NCBI RefSeq assembly: GCF_002278075.1
Contig: NZ_CP022990.1
Span: 372,001-436,000 of the forward strand
Reading direction: 5' to 3'
DNA length: 64,000 nt
Source: Paraburkholderia aromaticivorans
GTDB lineage: Bacteria > Pseudomonadota > Gammaproteobacteria > Burkholderiales > Burkholderiaceae
Shown here: one piece after another, positions 30,014-39,073 of the stretch
How the letters are laid out: every line of letters begins with the position of its first letter
How positions within the stretch are numbered: the stretch's first letter is position 1
Position numbers and translations under genes: made by a program
The notes under the pieces: model-generated
Databases searched by the model: none
Seen by the model: the letters and a program-made list of their open reading frames with translations, nothing else
Told to the model about the DNA's origin: nothing

Positions 30014-31699
30014 TCAAACCGTCGCACGCTCCCGTTTGCGCGACGCCATGCCGTTCGCCACGAAATAGGGCGTATCCACCCGCGCCAGCGCCTCGCGTCC
30101 GCGAATGCGATCGGCGATCTTCTCCGCCAGCATGATGGTCGGCGCGTTCAGATTGCCGGTGGTGATGCGCGGCATGATCGACGCATCCACCACGCGCAAC
30201 CCCTCAATGCCATGCACGCGGCCTTCGTTGTCGACCACGGCCATGTCGTCATAGCCCATCTTGCACGAACATGAGGGATGAAACGCCGTCTCCGCCCGCA
30301 TCCGCACGAAGTTGTCGAGCTGATCGTCGGTGGTGAGCTCGGCGCCGGGATTCAGTTCGCGGCCGCGATAACGGTCGAGCGCCGGTTGCCGCATGATCTC
30401 GCGCGTGATGCGAATGCCGTCGCGGAACTCGCGCCAGTCGAGCGGATCGGCCATGTAGTTGAACAGGATGCTCGGATGCGCGTTCGGATCGCGCGAGGTG
30501 AGCTTCACGCGGCCGCGGCTCGGCGAGCGCATCGAACCGACGTGCGCCTGGAAACCGTGCATCTTGATCGCATTCGAACCGTTGTAATTGATCGCGACCG
30601 GCAGGAAGTGATACTGGATGTTCGGCCACCCATCGTCGTCGCGCGTGCGGATGAAGCCACCCGCTTCGAACTGGTTGCTCGCGCCGATGCCGGTACCGTT
30701 TAGCACCCATTCGAGTCCGATGGCCGGCTGATTCCACCACTGCAAGGCCGGATAGAGCGAAACCGGCTCCTTGCACTCGTACTGGATATACATCTCCAGA
30801 TGGTCCTGCAGGTTCTCGCCCACCCCGGGCAGATCGTGAACGAGCGGCACGTCCAGTTCACGCAGCCACGTGGAGCGGCCCACGCCCGAGCGCTGCAGCA
30901 ATTGCGGCGATGCGATCGCGCCGCTGCACACCAGCACTTCACGGCGCGCGTGTGCATTTTGCGCCTCGCCATGATGCAGATACGCGACGCCGACCGCGCG
31001 CTTGCCGGAGAACAGCACGCGATCCGTCACGGCATGCGTGACGATGGTCAGATTCGGCCGCGCCTTCGCGCGATCCAGATAACCGCGCGCCGTGCTGGCG
31101 CGCCTGCCGTTCGCCGTGACCGTGCGATCCATCGGGCCGAAGCCTTCCTGCTGGTAGCCGTTCAGATCGTCGGTGCGCGCAAAGCCCGCCTGCACGCCGG
31201 CGTCGACCATCGCGGCGAAGAGCGGGTTGTTGCCGGGCTTGCTCGTGGTGACGTGCACCGGACCGTCGCCGCCGTGGTACGCGTTCGCGCCCACGTCGCG
31301 TGTTTCGGCCTTGCGGAAATACGGCAGGCAATCCAGATAGGTCCAGTTTTCCAGGCCGGCGTGCGCGGCCCAGCCGTCGTAATCGAGCGCATTGCCGCGG
31401 ATATAGCACATGCCGTTGATCAGCGACGATCCGCCGAGTCCCTTGCCGCGCCCGCATTCCATGCGCCGGTTGTTCATATGCGGCTCGGGGTCCGTTTCGT
31501 ACGCCCAGTTGTAGCGGCGCCCTTGCAGCGGATAGGCGAGGGCGGCCGGCATCTGCGTGCGGAAGTCGAAACGGTAGTCGGGGCCGCCCGCTTCGAGCAG
31601 CAGCACGGTCACGTTCGCGTCTTCGGTGAGGCGTGAGGCCAGCACGTTGCCCGCCGACCCCGCGCCCACGATGATGTAATCGTATTCGTTCGCAGCCAT
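30014..31699 (-). CDS. betA: Choline dehydrogenase
   Basis: A 561-residue GMC-family flavoprotein that oxidises choline to betaine aldehyde at the membrane. The N-terminus [20 protein letters not shown] is the FAD Rossmann motif. The GMC signatures [20 protein letters not shown] and [15 protein letters not shown] are present, and [10 protein letters not shown] and [20 protein letters not shown] near the end carry active-site residues. Length matches E. coli BetA (556). I prefer the ATG at 31699 because AAGGAG lies 7 bases upstream; the ATG two codons earlier is too close. It is last in betIBA, 11 bases after betB. Confidence 0.94.
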   Translation of the reverse strand: MAANEYDYIIVGAGSAGNVLASRLTEDANVTVLLLEAGGPDYRFDFRTQMPAALAYPLQGRRYNWAYETDPEPHMNNRRMECGRGKGLGGSSLINGMCYIRGNALDYDGWAAHAGLENWTYLDCLPYFRKAETRDVGANAYHGGDGPVHVTTSKPGNNPLFAAMVDAGVQAGFARTDDLNGYQQEGFGPMDRTVTANGRRASTARGYLDRAKARPNLTIVTHAVTDRVLFSGKRAVGVAYLHHGEAQNAHARREVLVCSGAIASPQLLQRSGVGRSTWLRELDVPLVHDLPGVGENLQDHLEMYIQYECKEPVSLYPALQWWNQPAIGLEWVLNGTGIGASNQFEAGGFIRTRDDDGWPNIQYHFLPVAINYNGSNAIKMHGFQAHVGSMRSPSRGRVKLTSRDPNAHPSILFNYMADPLDWREFRDGIRITREIMRQPALDRYRGRELNPGAELTTDDQLDNFVRMRAETAFHPSCSCKMGYDDMAVVDNEGRVHGIEGLRVVDASIMPRITTGNLNAPTIMLAEKIADRIRGREALARVDTPYFVANGMASRKRERATV

Positions 31700-31710
31700 C
31701 GCCATGCTCC

Positions 31711-33180
31711 TTAGAACACCGGTTGATAGGGGCCGAGCTCGACCTGCACGGACTTGATGCGCGTGTAGTGTTCGAGCGTGGTGATGCCGTTTTCGCGGCC
31801 CACGCCCGATTGCTTATAGCCGCCCACCGGCATTTCCGCGGGCGACTCGCCCCATGTATTGATCCAGCAGATGCCCGCTTCCAGCCGATGAATCACGCGA
31901 TGCGCGCGTGCCAGGTTCTCCGTCACGACCCCCGCGGCGAGGCCATAAGCCGTGCGGTTCGCGCGTTCGACGGCTTCGTCTTCGTCGTCGAAAACGAGGA
32001 TGCTCATTACCGGGCCGAAAATCTCCTCGCGCACGATGCGCATGTCGTCGTGACAGTCGGCAAAGACGGTCGGCTCGACATACTGGCCGTTGCGGAAATG
32101 CCCTTCGGTGAGGCGCTTGCCGCCCGCCACCAGCCGTGCGCCTTCCTGCTTGCCGCTTTCGATGTAGCCCAGCACTTTCTGCAATTGCGCGGCGCTCGCC
32201 AGCGGGCCGAAGTTGGTGTCGGCGACCGTGGGCGCGCCCACGCGAATGCGCTTGACGCGTGCCAGCACCAATGCCTCGAAGCGCGCGAGCACGCTGCGTT
32301 GCACGAACACGCGCGTGCCGTTGGTGCAGACCTGGCCGGAACTGAAGAAGTTGGCGCTCATGGCGATGTCGGCGGCGCGTTCGAGGTTGGCGTCGTCGAA
32401 TACGAGCAGGGGCGACTTGCCGCCGAGTTCCATCGTCACTTCCTTCAGCGACGAGCCGCCCGCGAGCGACATCACCTTCTTGCCGGTCTCCACGCCGCCG
32501 GTAAACGAAATTTTTTCGATCTCCGGATGCGCGGCGAGCATTGCGCCGACCCGGCCGTCGCCTTGCACGACGTTGAACACGCCTGCGGGCACGCCGGCTT
32601 CGGTATAGATCTCGGCGAGCTTGAGCGCCGACAGCGGTGTGATTTCGCTCGGCTTGAAAATCATCGCATTGCCGGCGGCGAGCGCGGGCGCCGACTTCCA
32701 GCAGGCGATCTGAATCGGGTAGTTCCATGCGCCGATGCCCGCGCACACGCCGAGCGGCTCACGTCGCGTATAGACGAACGAGGTGGGCCGCAGCGGAATC
32801 TGCTGGCCCTCGATGGCCGTGGCGAGTCCCGCGTAATACTCGATCACGTCCGCGCCGGTGACGATATCCACCGCGAGGGTTTCGGCAATCGGCTTGCCGG
32901 TGTCGCGCGTTTCGAGCGCGGCGAGCTCGTCGTTGCGCTCGCGCAGAATCTCGACGGCGTGGCGCAGAATGCGCGAGCGCTGCATGGCGGTGAGCGCGGC
33001 CCATTCGCGTTGACCCGCCCGCGCGGATTGCACCGCACGGTCGACATCGGCCGCCGAGGCCTGCTGCACGCTCGCGAGCGTCTCGCCGGTGGCGGGGTCG
33101 TGCGTCTCGAAGGTTTCGCCGCTGGTTGCGTCGACGTAGGCGCCGCCGATATAGAGGCGTTGTGTCTCGAATACCGCCAT
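31711..33180 (-). CDS. betB: Betaine aldehyde dehydrogenase
   Basis: A 489-residue NAD(P)-dependent aldehyde dehydrogenase making glycine betaine. It has [20 protein letters not shown], the Glu motif [20 protein letters not shown], the catalytic Cys in [15 protein letters not shown], and [20 protein letters not shown]. Length equals E. coli BetB (490). It follows betI by 42 bases on the minus strand, with a GGAGCAAGTC-type ribosome site. It acts directly after BetA and protects the cell from toxic betaine aldehyde. Confidence 0.95.
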   Translation of the reverse strand: MAVFETQRLYIGGAYVDATSGETFETHDPATGETLASVQQASAADVDRAVQSARAGQREWAALTAMQRSRILRHAVEILRERNDELAALETRDTGKPIAETLAVDIVTGADVIEYYAGLATAIEGQQIPLRPTSFVYTRREPLGVCAGIGAWNYPIQIACWKSAPALAAGNAMIFKPSEITPLSALKLAEIYTEAGVPAGVFNVVQGDGRVGAMLAAHPEIEKISFTGGVETGKKVMSLAGGSSLKEVTMELGGKSPLLVFDDANLERAADIAMSANFFSSGQVCTNGTRVFVQRSVLARFEALVLARVKRIRVGAPTVADTNFGPLASAAQLQKVLGYIESGKQEGARLVAGGKRLTEGHFRNGQYVEPTVFADCHDDMRIVREEIFGPVMSILVFDDEDEAVERANRTAYGLAAGVVTENLARAHRVIHRLEAGICWINTWGESPAEMPVGGYKQSGVGRENGITTLEHYTRIKSVQVELGPYQPVF

Positions 33181-33222
33181 GACTTGCTCCTTTCTGAAGA
33201 TGTCGCCGATCTGCCCGCGTCC

Positions 33223-33810
33223 TTACTCGCGCGATGCGAGGACCAGATCGATATAGTCGTTGGCCACGCGCAGCGCCGCTTTGGTGTCGAACGGCTCGCC
33301 CGAGAGCGCGCCGCGCAGCCACAGTCCGTCGATCAGCGCCGCGAGGCCGCTCGCCGCGCGGCGCGCCGCCGCACGCGGCAGGGCCTTGGAAAAATCCGCG
33401 CACAGGTTCGAATTCAGACGGCGCGTGTTCACGTATTGCAGCCGCCGCAATTGCGGCTTGTGCATGCTTTCGGACCAGAACGCCAGCCAGGTTTTCATGA
33501 CCGGACCGCTGGTCTGCTCGGCGTCGAAATTCGCGGCGACCACGGCGCGCAGTTTCGAACGCGGGTCCGCCCGGGCCGCGCGGCGCCGACGCGAGGTGGC
33601 CTGCCACAGATCGCGCAGCACGTGGCGCATGGTGGCTTCGAGCAGACCGTCCTTATCACCGAAATAGTGGCTGACGATGCCCGTGGAAATGCTCGCGCGC
33701 TGCGCGACCGAAGCGAGCGTGGTCCCCGCGAGACCGGTGTGGTCGATGGTGAGGAGCGTGGCGTCGATCAGTTGCGCGCGGCGGATTTCGCGCATTCCGA
33801 GTTTGGGCAT
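33223..33810 (-). CDS. betI: Choline-responsive transcriptional repressor BetI
   Basis: A 195-residue TetR-family regulator, the same length as E. coli BetI. The N-terminus [20 protein letters not shown] and the helix-turn-helix [20 protein letters not shown] with [12 protein letters not shown] are diagnostic. It represses betIBA until choline is present. The start MPKLGM at 33810 was chosen by family alignment; the frame opens 25 codons further upstream without family similarity. A BetI-type operator lies upstream at 33904-33924. Confidence 0.93.
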   Translation of the reverse strand: MPKLGMREIRRAQLIDATLLTIDHTGLAGTTLASVAQRASISTGIVSHYFGDKDGLLEATMRHVLRDLWQATSRRRRAARADPRSKLRAVVAANFDAEQTSGPVMKTWLAFWSESMHKPQLRRLQYVNTRRLNSNLCADFSKALPRAAARRAASGLAALIDGLWLRGALSGEPFDTKAALRVANDYIDLVLASRE

Positions 33811-33891
33811 GGTGCTGGCGTGGTTGCTGGCATGAGTTTCGGGCGGACTGCGCAAGACACAAACGATCCGCCCGAGTGGATTCAAGCGGCC

Positions 33892-33920
33892 ATGGTAGGT
33901 TTTTTATATTGAACGGTCAA
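33892..33920 (-). promoter_or_regulatory. betIBA promoter (TTGACC, 17 bp, TACCAT)
   Basis: On the minus strand TTGACC (33915-33920) and TACCAT (33892-33897) are separated by 17 bases, a sigma-70-like arrangement. Transcription would start near 33885, about 75 bases before the betI ATG. The -35 box lies inside the BetI-type operator, so bound repressor would block polymerase. Confidence 0.5.
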
Positions 33921-33924
33921 TCAA
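33904..33924 (-). promoter_or_regulatory. BetI operator
   Basis: The 21-bp site reads, on the minus strand, TTGATTGACCGTTCAAT followed by ATAA. Its core ATTGA-N4-TCAAT is a perfect palindrome (33908-33921). It closely resembles the BetI operator known in E. coli bet genes, as I remember it. It lies between betI and the divergent fdhA and overlaps the -35 box of betIBA. Confidence 0.75.
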
Positions 33925-33965
33925 TAAAAACCGGGTTGCATCAACGTGGACACGGGTTGCGCTTG

Positions 33966-33997
33966 CCGTGTCGGTTCCGGCCAAACCCGTGTCGCGT
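33966..33997 (+). promoter_or_regulatory. Direct repeat CCGTGTCG x2, 21-bp period, upstream of fdhA
   Basis: CCGTGTCG at 33966-33973 is repeated without mismatch at 33987-33994, 21 bp further on, about 105-135 bases before the fdhA start. A weak -10 candidate TACGCT (34027-34032) lies 37 bp after the second TGTCG. The same spacing and TGTCG core appear upstream of choV, which suggests a shared AraC-type activator. Confidence 0.5.
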
Positions 33998-34100
33998 TCG
34001 ATACATGCGTCCGGTTCAGCGGGCGCTACGCTCGTTGAACGGCGTGCCGCAGGAAACCCGGCGAATTGGGCGCGCCGCTCACAAGACATGGAGACAGACA

Positions 34101-35300
34101 ATGAGCAGCAATCGCGGCGTCGTGTATCTCGGGCAGGGCAAGGTGGAAGTGCAGTCGATCGACTATCCGAAGATGGTCGATCCGCGTGGCCGGTCGATCG
34201 GTCACGGCGTGATCCTGAAGGTGGTGAGCACCAATATTTGCGGCTCCGATCAGCACATGGTGCGCGGCCGCACGACCGCCGAGGTCGGCCTCGTGCTCGG
34301 TCATGAGATTACCGGCGAGGTGATCGAGATAGGCCGCGACGTGGAAACGCTGAAGATCGGCGATCTCGTCTCGGTGCCGTTCAACGTGGCCTGCGGGCGC
34401 TGCCCGACCTGCAAGGCGCAGCATACCGGCGTGTGCCTGAACGTGAATCCGTCGCGCGCCGGCGGCGCGTATGGCTATGTGGACATGGGCGGCTGGATCG
34501 GCGGTCAGGCCGAATACGTGATGGTGCCGTACGCCGACTTCAATCTGCTGAAATTCCCCGACCGCGCACAGGCGCTGTCGAAAATCCGCGACCTCACGTG
34601 CCTCTCCGACATTCTGCCGACCGGCTATCACGGCGCGGTGATGGCGGGTGTGAAGCCCGGCGCCACCGTCTATATCGCGGGCGCGGGGCCGGTGGGCATG
34701 GCGGCGGCCGCGTCGGCGCGCCTGCTGGGCGCGGCCTGCACGATTGTCGGCGATATGAACGAGGAGCGTCTCGCGCACGCGCGCAAGATGGGCTTCCAGA
34801 CCGTCGATCTGTCGAAGGACGCCACGCTCGGCGAGCAGATCGAACAGATTCTCGGCAGGCCGGAGGTGGATTGCGCGGTGGACTGCGTCGGCTTCGAAGC
34901 GCACGGCCACGGCAGCAGCGGCTCGCACGAGGAAGCGCCGGCCACGGTGCTCAACTCGCTGATGGAAATCACGCGGGCCGCGGGCGCGATCGGCATTCCG
35001 GGCCTGTACGTCACGGACGACCCCGGCGCCGCCGATGCCGCCGCGCGCAAAGGCAGCCTGAGCATCCGTTTCGGTCTGGGCTGGGCCAAGTCGCACTCGT
35101 TCCATACCGGCCAGACGCCGGTGATGAAGTACAACCAGAACCTGATGCAGGCCATCTTGTGGGACCGTTTGCCGATCGCGGATATCGTCAACGTGACGGT
35201 GGTGTCGCTCGACCAGGCGCCGGATGGTTACCGGCAGTTCGATGGCGGTGCGCCGAAGAAGTTCGTGATCGACCCGCATGGGCTGCTCAAGGCGGCGTAA
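34101..35300 (+). CDS. fdhA: Glutathione-independent formaldehyde dehydrogenase
   Basis: A 399-residue zinc-dependent alcohol dehydrogenase family member, the length of the Pseudomonas putida enzyme. It starts MSSNRGVVYLGQGKVEVQSI. NICGSDQHMVRGRTTAEVGL carries a catalytic zinc Cys, VLGHEITGEVIEIG the catalytic His/Glu, CGRCPTCKAQHTGVC the structural-zinc Cys cluster, and YIAGAGPVGMAAAASARLLG the NAD fold. It oxidises formaldehyde to formate without a thiol cofactor. In this island the formaldehyde comes from GbcAB, DgcAB and Sox demethylations. The ATG at 34101 has GGAGACAG upstream. It diverges from betIBA. Confidence 0.93.
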   Translation: MSSNRGVVYLGQGKVEVQSIDYPKMVDPRGRSIGHGVILKVVSTNICGSDQHMVRGRTTAEVGLVLGHEITGEVIEIGRDVETLKIGDLVSVPFNVACGRCPTCKAQHTGVCLNVNPSRAGGAYGYVDMGGWIGGQAEYVMVPYADFNLLKFPDRAQALSKIRDLTCLSDILPTGYHGAVMAGVKPGATVYIAGAGPVGMAAAASARLLGAACTIVGDMNEERLAHARKMGFQTVDLSKDATLGEQIEQILGRPEVDCAVDCVGFEAHGHGSSGSHEEAPATVLNSLMEITRAAGAIGIPGLYVTDDPGAADAAARKGSLSIRFGLGWAKSHSFHTGQTPVMKYNQNLMQAILWDRLPIADIVNVTVVSLDQAPDGYRQFDGGAPKKFVIDPHGLLKAA

Positions 35301-35568
35301 GCGGGCCTTCGCCAGCGACATCGTGTCATCGTTCGGTGTGCGTGAACTTTGTATAGGATCACGCTATTCGCGACGAAGCGTGCTCAGTCCTCGGGCCAAT
35401 GCGAGCCATTGGCGCAGTTCAACAGCTTTAATACCAGGCTGCCCGATGACTGGCACGAATCGTCGCGTCGAGGTTGCGTGCAATCGGCTTCGCTGAGCCG
35501 GAGCCTGTTGCGCATGGTGCAAACCCCATGGCGCAAATCTTCAACGCACCGGCTGGCCAGCAGTACCG

Positions 35569-35805
35569 ATGAGCAGCAACTTCTCTACCCTGGATCTGCG
35601 CAACGTGATGCCATGCGCGGCCGATTCGATCCACCCCGCGTTCGCCGCGCGTGCACTCGAGAACTCGGCGGCGCGGTGCGACTTCGCCGACGCGATCCTC
35701 TTCACGCACGCAACCGTACCCACCTCCGTGCGTACCGTGCTGATTCCCCGCCTGCAGTCCAAAGAAGACTATTCGGCGTTCATGGTCAAGCAGCTCCTCG
35801 ACTGC
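35569..35805 (+). pseudogene. Remnant: N-terminal part of a DUF5672-type protein
   Basis: About 79 codons from the ATG at 35569 read MSSNFSTLDLRNVMPCAADS, FAARALENSAARCDFADAIL and RLQSKEDYSAFMVKQLLD. This is the start of DUF5672, a glycosyltransferase-like family (FxDxILFT, SKEDYSxFMVKxL). The match ends abruptly near 35800, where a different frame takes over with an unrelated protein tail. It is a truncated leftover. Confidence 0.55.
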
Positions 35806-36218
35806 GCGCCGCAGCTTGCCGCTCGAGGCGCTCAACCGGATCACGACGGATTCCGCCCTCGCCGGGCGGATCTGTTTCGTGAACCTGCATCATCCGCTTG
35901 CCGAAGCGGCCGCGGGCGAGCCGGCCGGCGTAGTCGAGCGCTACCTGCCAGGCATTCATTTTTTCGACGACACCGCCGCGTGCATCGGAGAACTCGACGC
36001 AGTGGTCGCGGTTGATTCAGCGGTTGCGAATCTGGCCGCGATGATGGCCAAACCGACGTGTGTGCCGGTCAACACCTCCGGCGACTGGCGCTGGGGTCAT
36101 GTGGGACGCGCTTCGACGTGGGTGGAAGGCACGACGGTGTTGCGGCAGACGCAGGAAGGAGGAAGGCGACTGGCGTGCCGCGGTGCGGGATGCAATGGCG
36201 TGGCTAGCCGCGCTGTGA
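35806..36218 (+). pseudogene. Remnant: C-terminal end of a TPR/GT9-like glycosyltransferase, frameshifted
   Basis: This encodes RICFVNLHHPLAEAA, FFDDTAACIGELDAVVAVDS, AVANLAAMMAKPTCVPVNTS and GDWRWGHVGRASTWVEGTTV. After a frame change near 36160-36165 it ends GDWRAAVRDAMAWLAAL with TGA at 36216-36218. The pattern (DxVVxVDSxxAHLAGAxGKPxW, DWRW, xLFRQ, GDWxxAV) is the C-terminal half of TPR-linked, GT9-like glycosyltransferases. The N-terminal half is missing and replaced by the DUF5672 piece, so a deletion fused the two. Confidence 0.55.
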
Positions 36219-36320
36219 TCTTGCTGACTGCGAGTCGTCATGCCCGGAACGGGGCAGTTTCGCCGCTGTGATGTTGTGATGGTGTGAGGTTCGAATTCGC
36301 CGAGCGGGCGAGCATACCGC

Positions 36321-36350
36321 CTCAAGCCGCCTCAAGCCGCCTCAAGCCGC
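36321..36350. repeat. 10-bp unit CTCAAGCCGC repeated three times at a stop codon
   Basis: Three copies of CTCAAGCCGC lie head to tail. On the minus strand each reads GCGGCTTGAG, and the most upstream copy supplies the final Ala codon and the TGA of the GlxA-type regulator gene. The other copies lie in its 3' untranslated region. Copy-number change would not alter the protein. It is probably a slippage product. Confidence 0.7.
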
Positions 36351-37337
36351 CAGCACCGGCACCGCAGCCAGCGACGGCGCCTGCTTGCGTCTTTCGCGCG
36401 TGGGCGCGGTGCCGAACGCGTCGCGATAGCTCTTCGAGAAATGGCACGCCGACTGGAAGCCGCACGCCATCGTGATGTGCATGATCGACATGTCGGTTTG
36501 CAGCAGAAGCTCGCGCGCGCGCCGCAAACGCAGCGTCAGATAGTAATGCGTCGGCGTCATGCCCAGATGTTCGCGGAACAGGCGCTGCAATTGCCGTTGC
36601 GACATGCCGGCGAGCCGCGCGAGTTCTTCGCGCGAGAGCGGCTCCTCGATGTTGTTCTCCATCAGCGCGATCACTTCGAAGAGCGACTTGTTGGCCGAGC
36701 CGAGCCGCGCCACCAGCGGCATTTTCTGTTGCGCGCTGGTATCGCGCACATGTTCGACGATGAACTGCTCGGCGATCTGCGTGACACGTGCCGTGCCGAC
36801 GCGCGGCGCGATCAGGTTCAGCATCATGTCGAGCGGCGCCACGCCGCCGGTGCACGTGACGCGATCGCGATCGATCACGAACAGTTCTTTCAGAAAGCGC
36901 GTGTCGGGAAACTCTTCCTTGAGCGCCGACATGTTCTCCCAGTGAATCGCGCAGGCATAACCGGCCAGCAAACCGGCGCGCGCCAGCGCATAGGTGCCGG
37001 TGCACAGGCTGCCGAGCACGCTGCCCATACGGGCGAAGCGGCGCAGTGCGGAAAGATGGGCGGGCGTGGTCGCGCGCTGCACGTCGATGCCGCCGACCAC
37101 GAACACGATGTCCGGCTGGCCGACGCATTCCACCGGACCCGTGTCGACCGACAAGCCGTTGCTGGCCATGACCGGGCCACCCTCGGGACTCACGATCGAC
37201 CAGCGGTAAAGCGTTTGTCCCGTCAGATAGTTCGCCATGCGCAGGACTTCAATCGCGTTGGTGAACGCAATCATGGTGAAGTTGGGAACCGGCATGAATG
37301 CGAAATGCGACAGCGATGCCGTGCGATCGGTGGACAT
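36342..37337 (-). CDS. gbdR: GlxA-family AraC-type regulator, likely GbdR
   Basis: A 331-residue regulator. The DJ-1/PfpI-like sensor domain at residues about 10-190 has FAFMPVPNFTMIAFTNAIEV and GSLCTGTYALARAGLLAGYA. The AraC domain at about 220-315 has LSREELARLAGMSQRQLQRL and ITMACGFQSACHFSKSYRDA. In Pseudomonas, GbdR of this type senses betaine and dimethylglycine and activates gbcAB, dgcAB and sox genes. Divergence from the glyA-dgc-gbc operon makes this copy the best GbdR candidate of the three paralogues here. The name rests on context. Confidence 0.75.
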   Translation of the reverse strand: MSTDRTASLSHFAFMPVPNFTMIAFTNAIEVLRMANYLTGQTLYRWSIVSPEGGPVMASNGLSVDTGPVECVGQPDIVFVVGGIDVQRATTPAHLSALRRFARMGSVLGSLCTGTYALARAGLLAGYACAIHWENMSALKEEFPDTRFLKELFVIDRDRVTCTGGVAPLDMMLNLIAPRVGTARVTQIAEQFIVEHVRDTSAQQKMPLVARLGSANKSLFEVIALMENNIEEPLSREELARLAGMSQRQLQRLFREHLGMTPTHYYLTLRLRRARELLLQTDMSIMHITMACGFQSACHFSKSYRDAFGTAPTRERRKQAPSLAAVPVLAA

Positions 37338-37780
37338 GGGAGGAATGATTCCTTCGAATCTGTAATGTCGCGTCGCCGTGGGGAGCAGCGACTTCTCTAA
37401 TTCTGAGGACTAGGGCAACTACCGTGCCATCAGGCTAAACCCTCGGTTGCGCGCCGTTCCACTCAGATAGTTGAACAACCGGCACCAGAACGGCGCTATC
37501 GAGGTTCATCGGCGCACCTGAACTGCGCGCGACGGTCAGTTGCAGTGCAACATGCGCGGCGCGTACAGCACGCTCGTTCGCTTGCCGGCGAAGACAGACG
37601 GGTGCCGACTTGTCGAAAAAGGACGCTCATGGCGGAAAAGGCAAAGAACGCGTCTGAATTCATAAATTGACGCGCGTGTCGAGCGTCAAGAATAGACCCA
37701 ATGCACACCGGCGGCGGCAGGGGCGAAGCGAAGCCCAGGCGCGGCTTCCGGCCCTCCGTCAACGACTCCACGGACCTTCC
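37338..37780. other. Divergent control region between gbdR-like gene and glyA
   Basis: About 440 bases without a credible gene. It should hold the promoters of the regulator and of the long glyA-to-gbcB gene set. TTGACG at 37667-37672 followed 17 bases later by GAATAG is a weak promoter candidate for glyA. TGTCG occurs at 37366, 37611 and 37677, but no pair has the 21-bp period seen elsewhere. I see no riboswitch-like fold or terminator. Confidence 0.45.
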
Positions 37781-39055
37781 ATGTCGAACCCGAATCCTTT
37801 CTTCGAAGAATCGCTCGCCACACGCGACGCGGCGGTGCGCGGCGCTATTTTGAAAGAGCTCGAGCGCCAGCAGTCGCAAGTTGAACTGATTGCGTCGGAA
37901 AACATCGTATCGCGCGCGGTGCTCGAAGCGCAGGGCTCGGTGCTGACCAACAAGTATGCGGAAGGCTATCCGGGCAAGCGTTACTACGGCGGTTGCGAAT
38001 ACGCCGACGTGATCGAAACGCTGGCGCTCGATCGTATCAAGCAGCTTTTCAACGCGAAGTTCGCCAACGTGCAGCCGCATTCCGGCGCGCAGGCGAACGG
38101 CGCGGTGATGCTCGCGCTGGTGAAGCCGGGCGACACGGTGCTCGGCATGTCGCTCGACGCGGGCGGCCACCTCACGCACGGCGCGAAGCCGGCCATGTCC
38201 GGCAAATGGTTCAACGCCGTGCAGTACGGTGTGAATCGCGACACGATGCTGATCGACTACGAGCAGATCGAAGAACTCGCGCAGCAGCATAAACCCGCGC
38301 TGCTGATCGCAGGCTTCTCGGCGTATCCGCGCGCGCTCGACTTCGCACGGCTGCGCGCGATTGCCGACGGCGTCGGCGCCAAACTGATGGTGGATATGGC
38401 GCACATCGCCGGCGTGATCGCGGCGGGCCGTCATCAGAATCCGGTCGAGCATGCGCATGTGGTCACCTCGACCACCCACAAGACACTGCGCGGCCCGCGC
38501 GGCGGCTTCGTGCTGACGAATGACGAAGACATCGCGAAGAAAATCAATTCGGCGGTGTTTCCCGGCTTGCAGGGCGGTCCGCTGATGCACGTGATCGCCG
38601 GCAAGGCAGTCGCGTTCGGCGAGGCGCTGCAACCCGGGTTCAAGACTTATATCGACAGCGTGCTCGCCAATGCGCAGACGCTCGGCGAAGTGCTGAAGGC
38701 AGGCGGCGTGGATCTGGTGACGGGCGGCACGGACAACCATCTGCTGCTGGTCGATCTGCGGCCGAAGGGCCTCAAGGGCAATCAGGTCGAGCAGGCGCTG
38801 GAACGCGCGGGCATTACCTGCAACAAGAACGGCATTCCGTTCGACACCGAGAAGCCCACGATCACCTCCGGCATTCGCCTCGGCACACCCGCGGGCACGA
38901 CGCGCGGCTTCGGTGTGAGCGAGTTCCGCGAAGTCGGGCGGCTGATCGTCGAGGTGCTCGACGCGCTGCGCGACCACCCGGAAGGCCACGCCGCCACCGA
39001 ACAACGCGTGCGCCGCGAGATTTTCGCGCTGTGCGAACGCTTTCCCATCTACTAA
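37781..39055 (+). CDS. glyA: Serine hydroxymethyltransferase
   Basis: A 424-residue PLP enzyme interconverting glycine plus methylene-THF with serine. It has the N-terminal [45 protein letters not shown], and the PLP-lysine motif [17 protein letters not shown]. Length is typical (about 415-425). As first gene of the betaine catabolic set, it uses both glycine and the methylene-THF made by sarcosine oxidase. This is probably an inducible second copy beside a housekeeping glyA elsewhere (inference). The ATG at 37781 matches the family start; the frame opens 38 codons earlier. Confidence 0.93.
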   Translation: MSNPNPFFEESLATRDAAVRGAILKELERQQSQVELIASENIVSRAVLEAQGSVLTNKYAEGYPGKRYYGGCEYADVIETLALDRIKQLFNAKFANVQPHSGAQANGAVMLALVKPGDTVLGMSLDAGGHLTHGAKPAMSGKWFNAVQYGVNRDTMLIDYEQIEELAQQHKPALLIAGFSAYPRALDFARLRAIADGVGAKLMVDMAHIAGVIAAGRHQNPVEHAHVVTSTTHKTLRGPRGGFVLTNDEDIAKKINSAVFPGLQGGPLMHVIAGKAVAFGEALQPGFKTYIDSVLANAQTLGEVLKAGGVDLVTGGTDNHLLLVDLRPKGLKGNQVEQALERAGITCNKNGIPFDTEKPTITSGIRLGTPAGTTRGFGVSEFREVGRLIVEVLDALRDHPEGHAATEQRVRREIFALCERFPIY

Positions 39056-39073
39056 GCACGCCTGGAGCAAACG

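Noticed and set aside
31723..33912. A 729-codon open frame on the plus strand opposite betB and betI
   Set aside because: It is antisense to two genes with full family motifs, its composition (Arg, His, Ala, Val) is typical of the mirror frame of GC-rich coding DNA, and it has no recognisable domain.
36321..36350. CRISPR-like repeat
   Set aside because: The units are only 10 bp and directly adjacent, with no spacers.
37611..37641. TGTCGAAAAAGG and TGGCGGAAAAGG upstream of glyA as another operator pair
   Set aside because: The copies start 19 bp apart instead of 21 and differ within the GTCG core, so I did not add them to the motif set.
37338..37780. A glycine or THF riboswitch before glyA
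   Set aside because: Expected from pathway logic, but I could not find paired conserved cores or a terminator hairpin in this stretch by eye.
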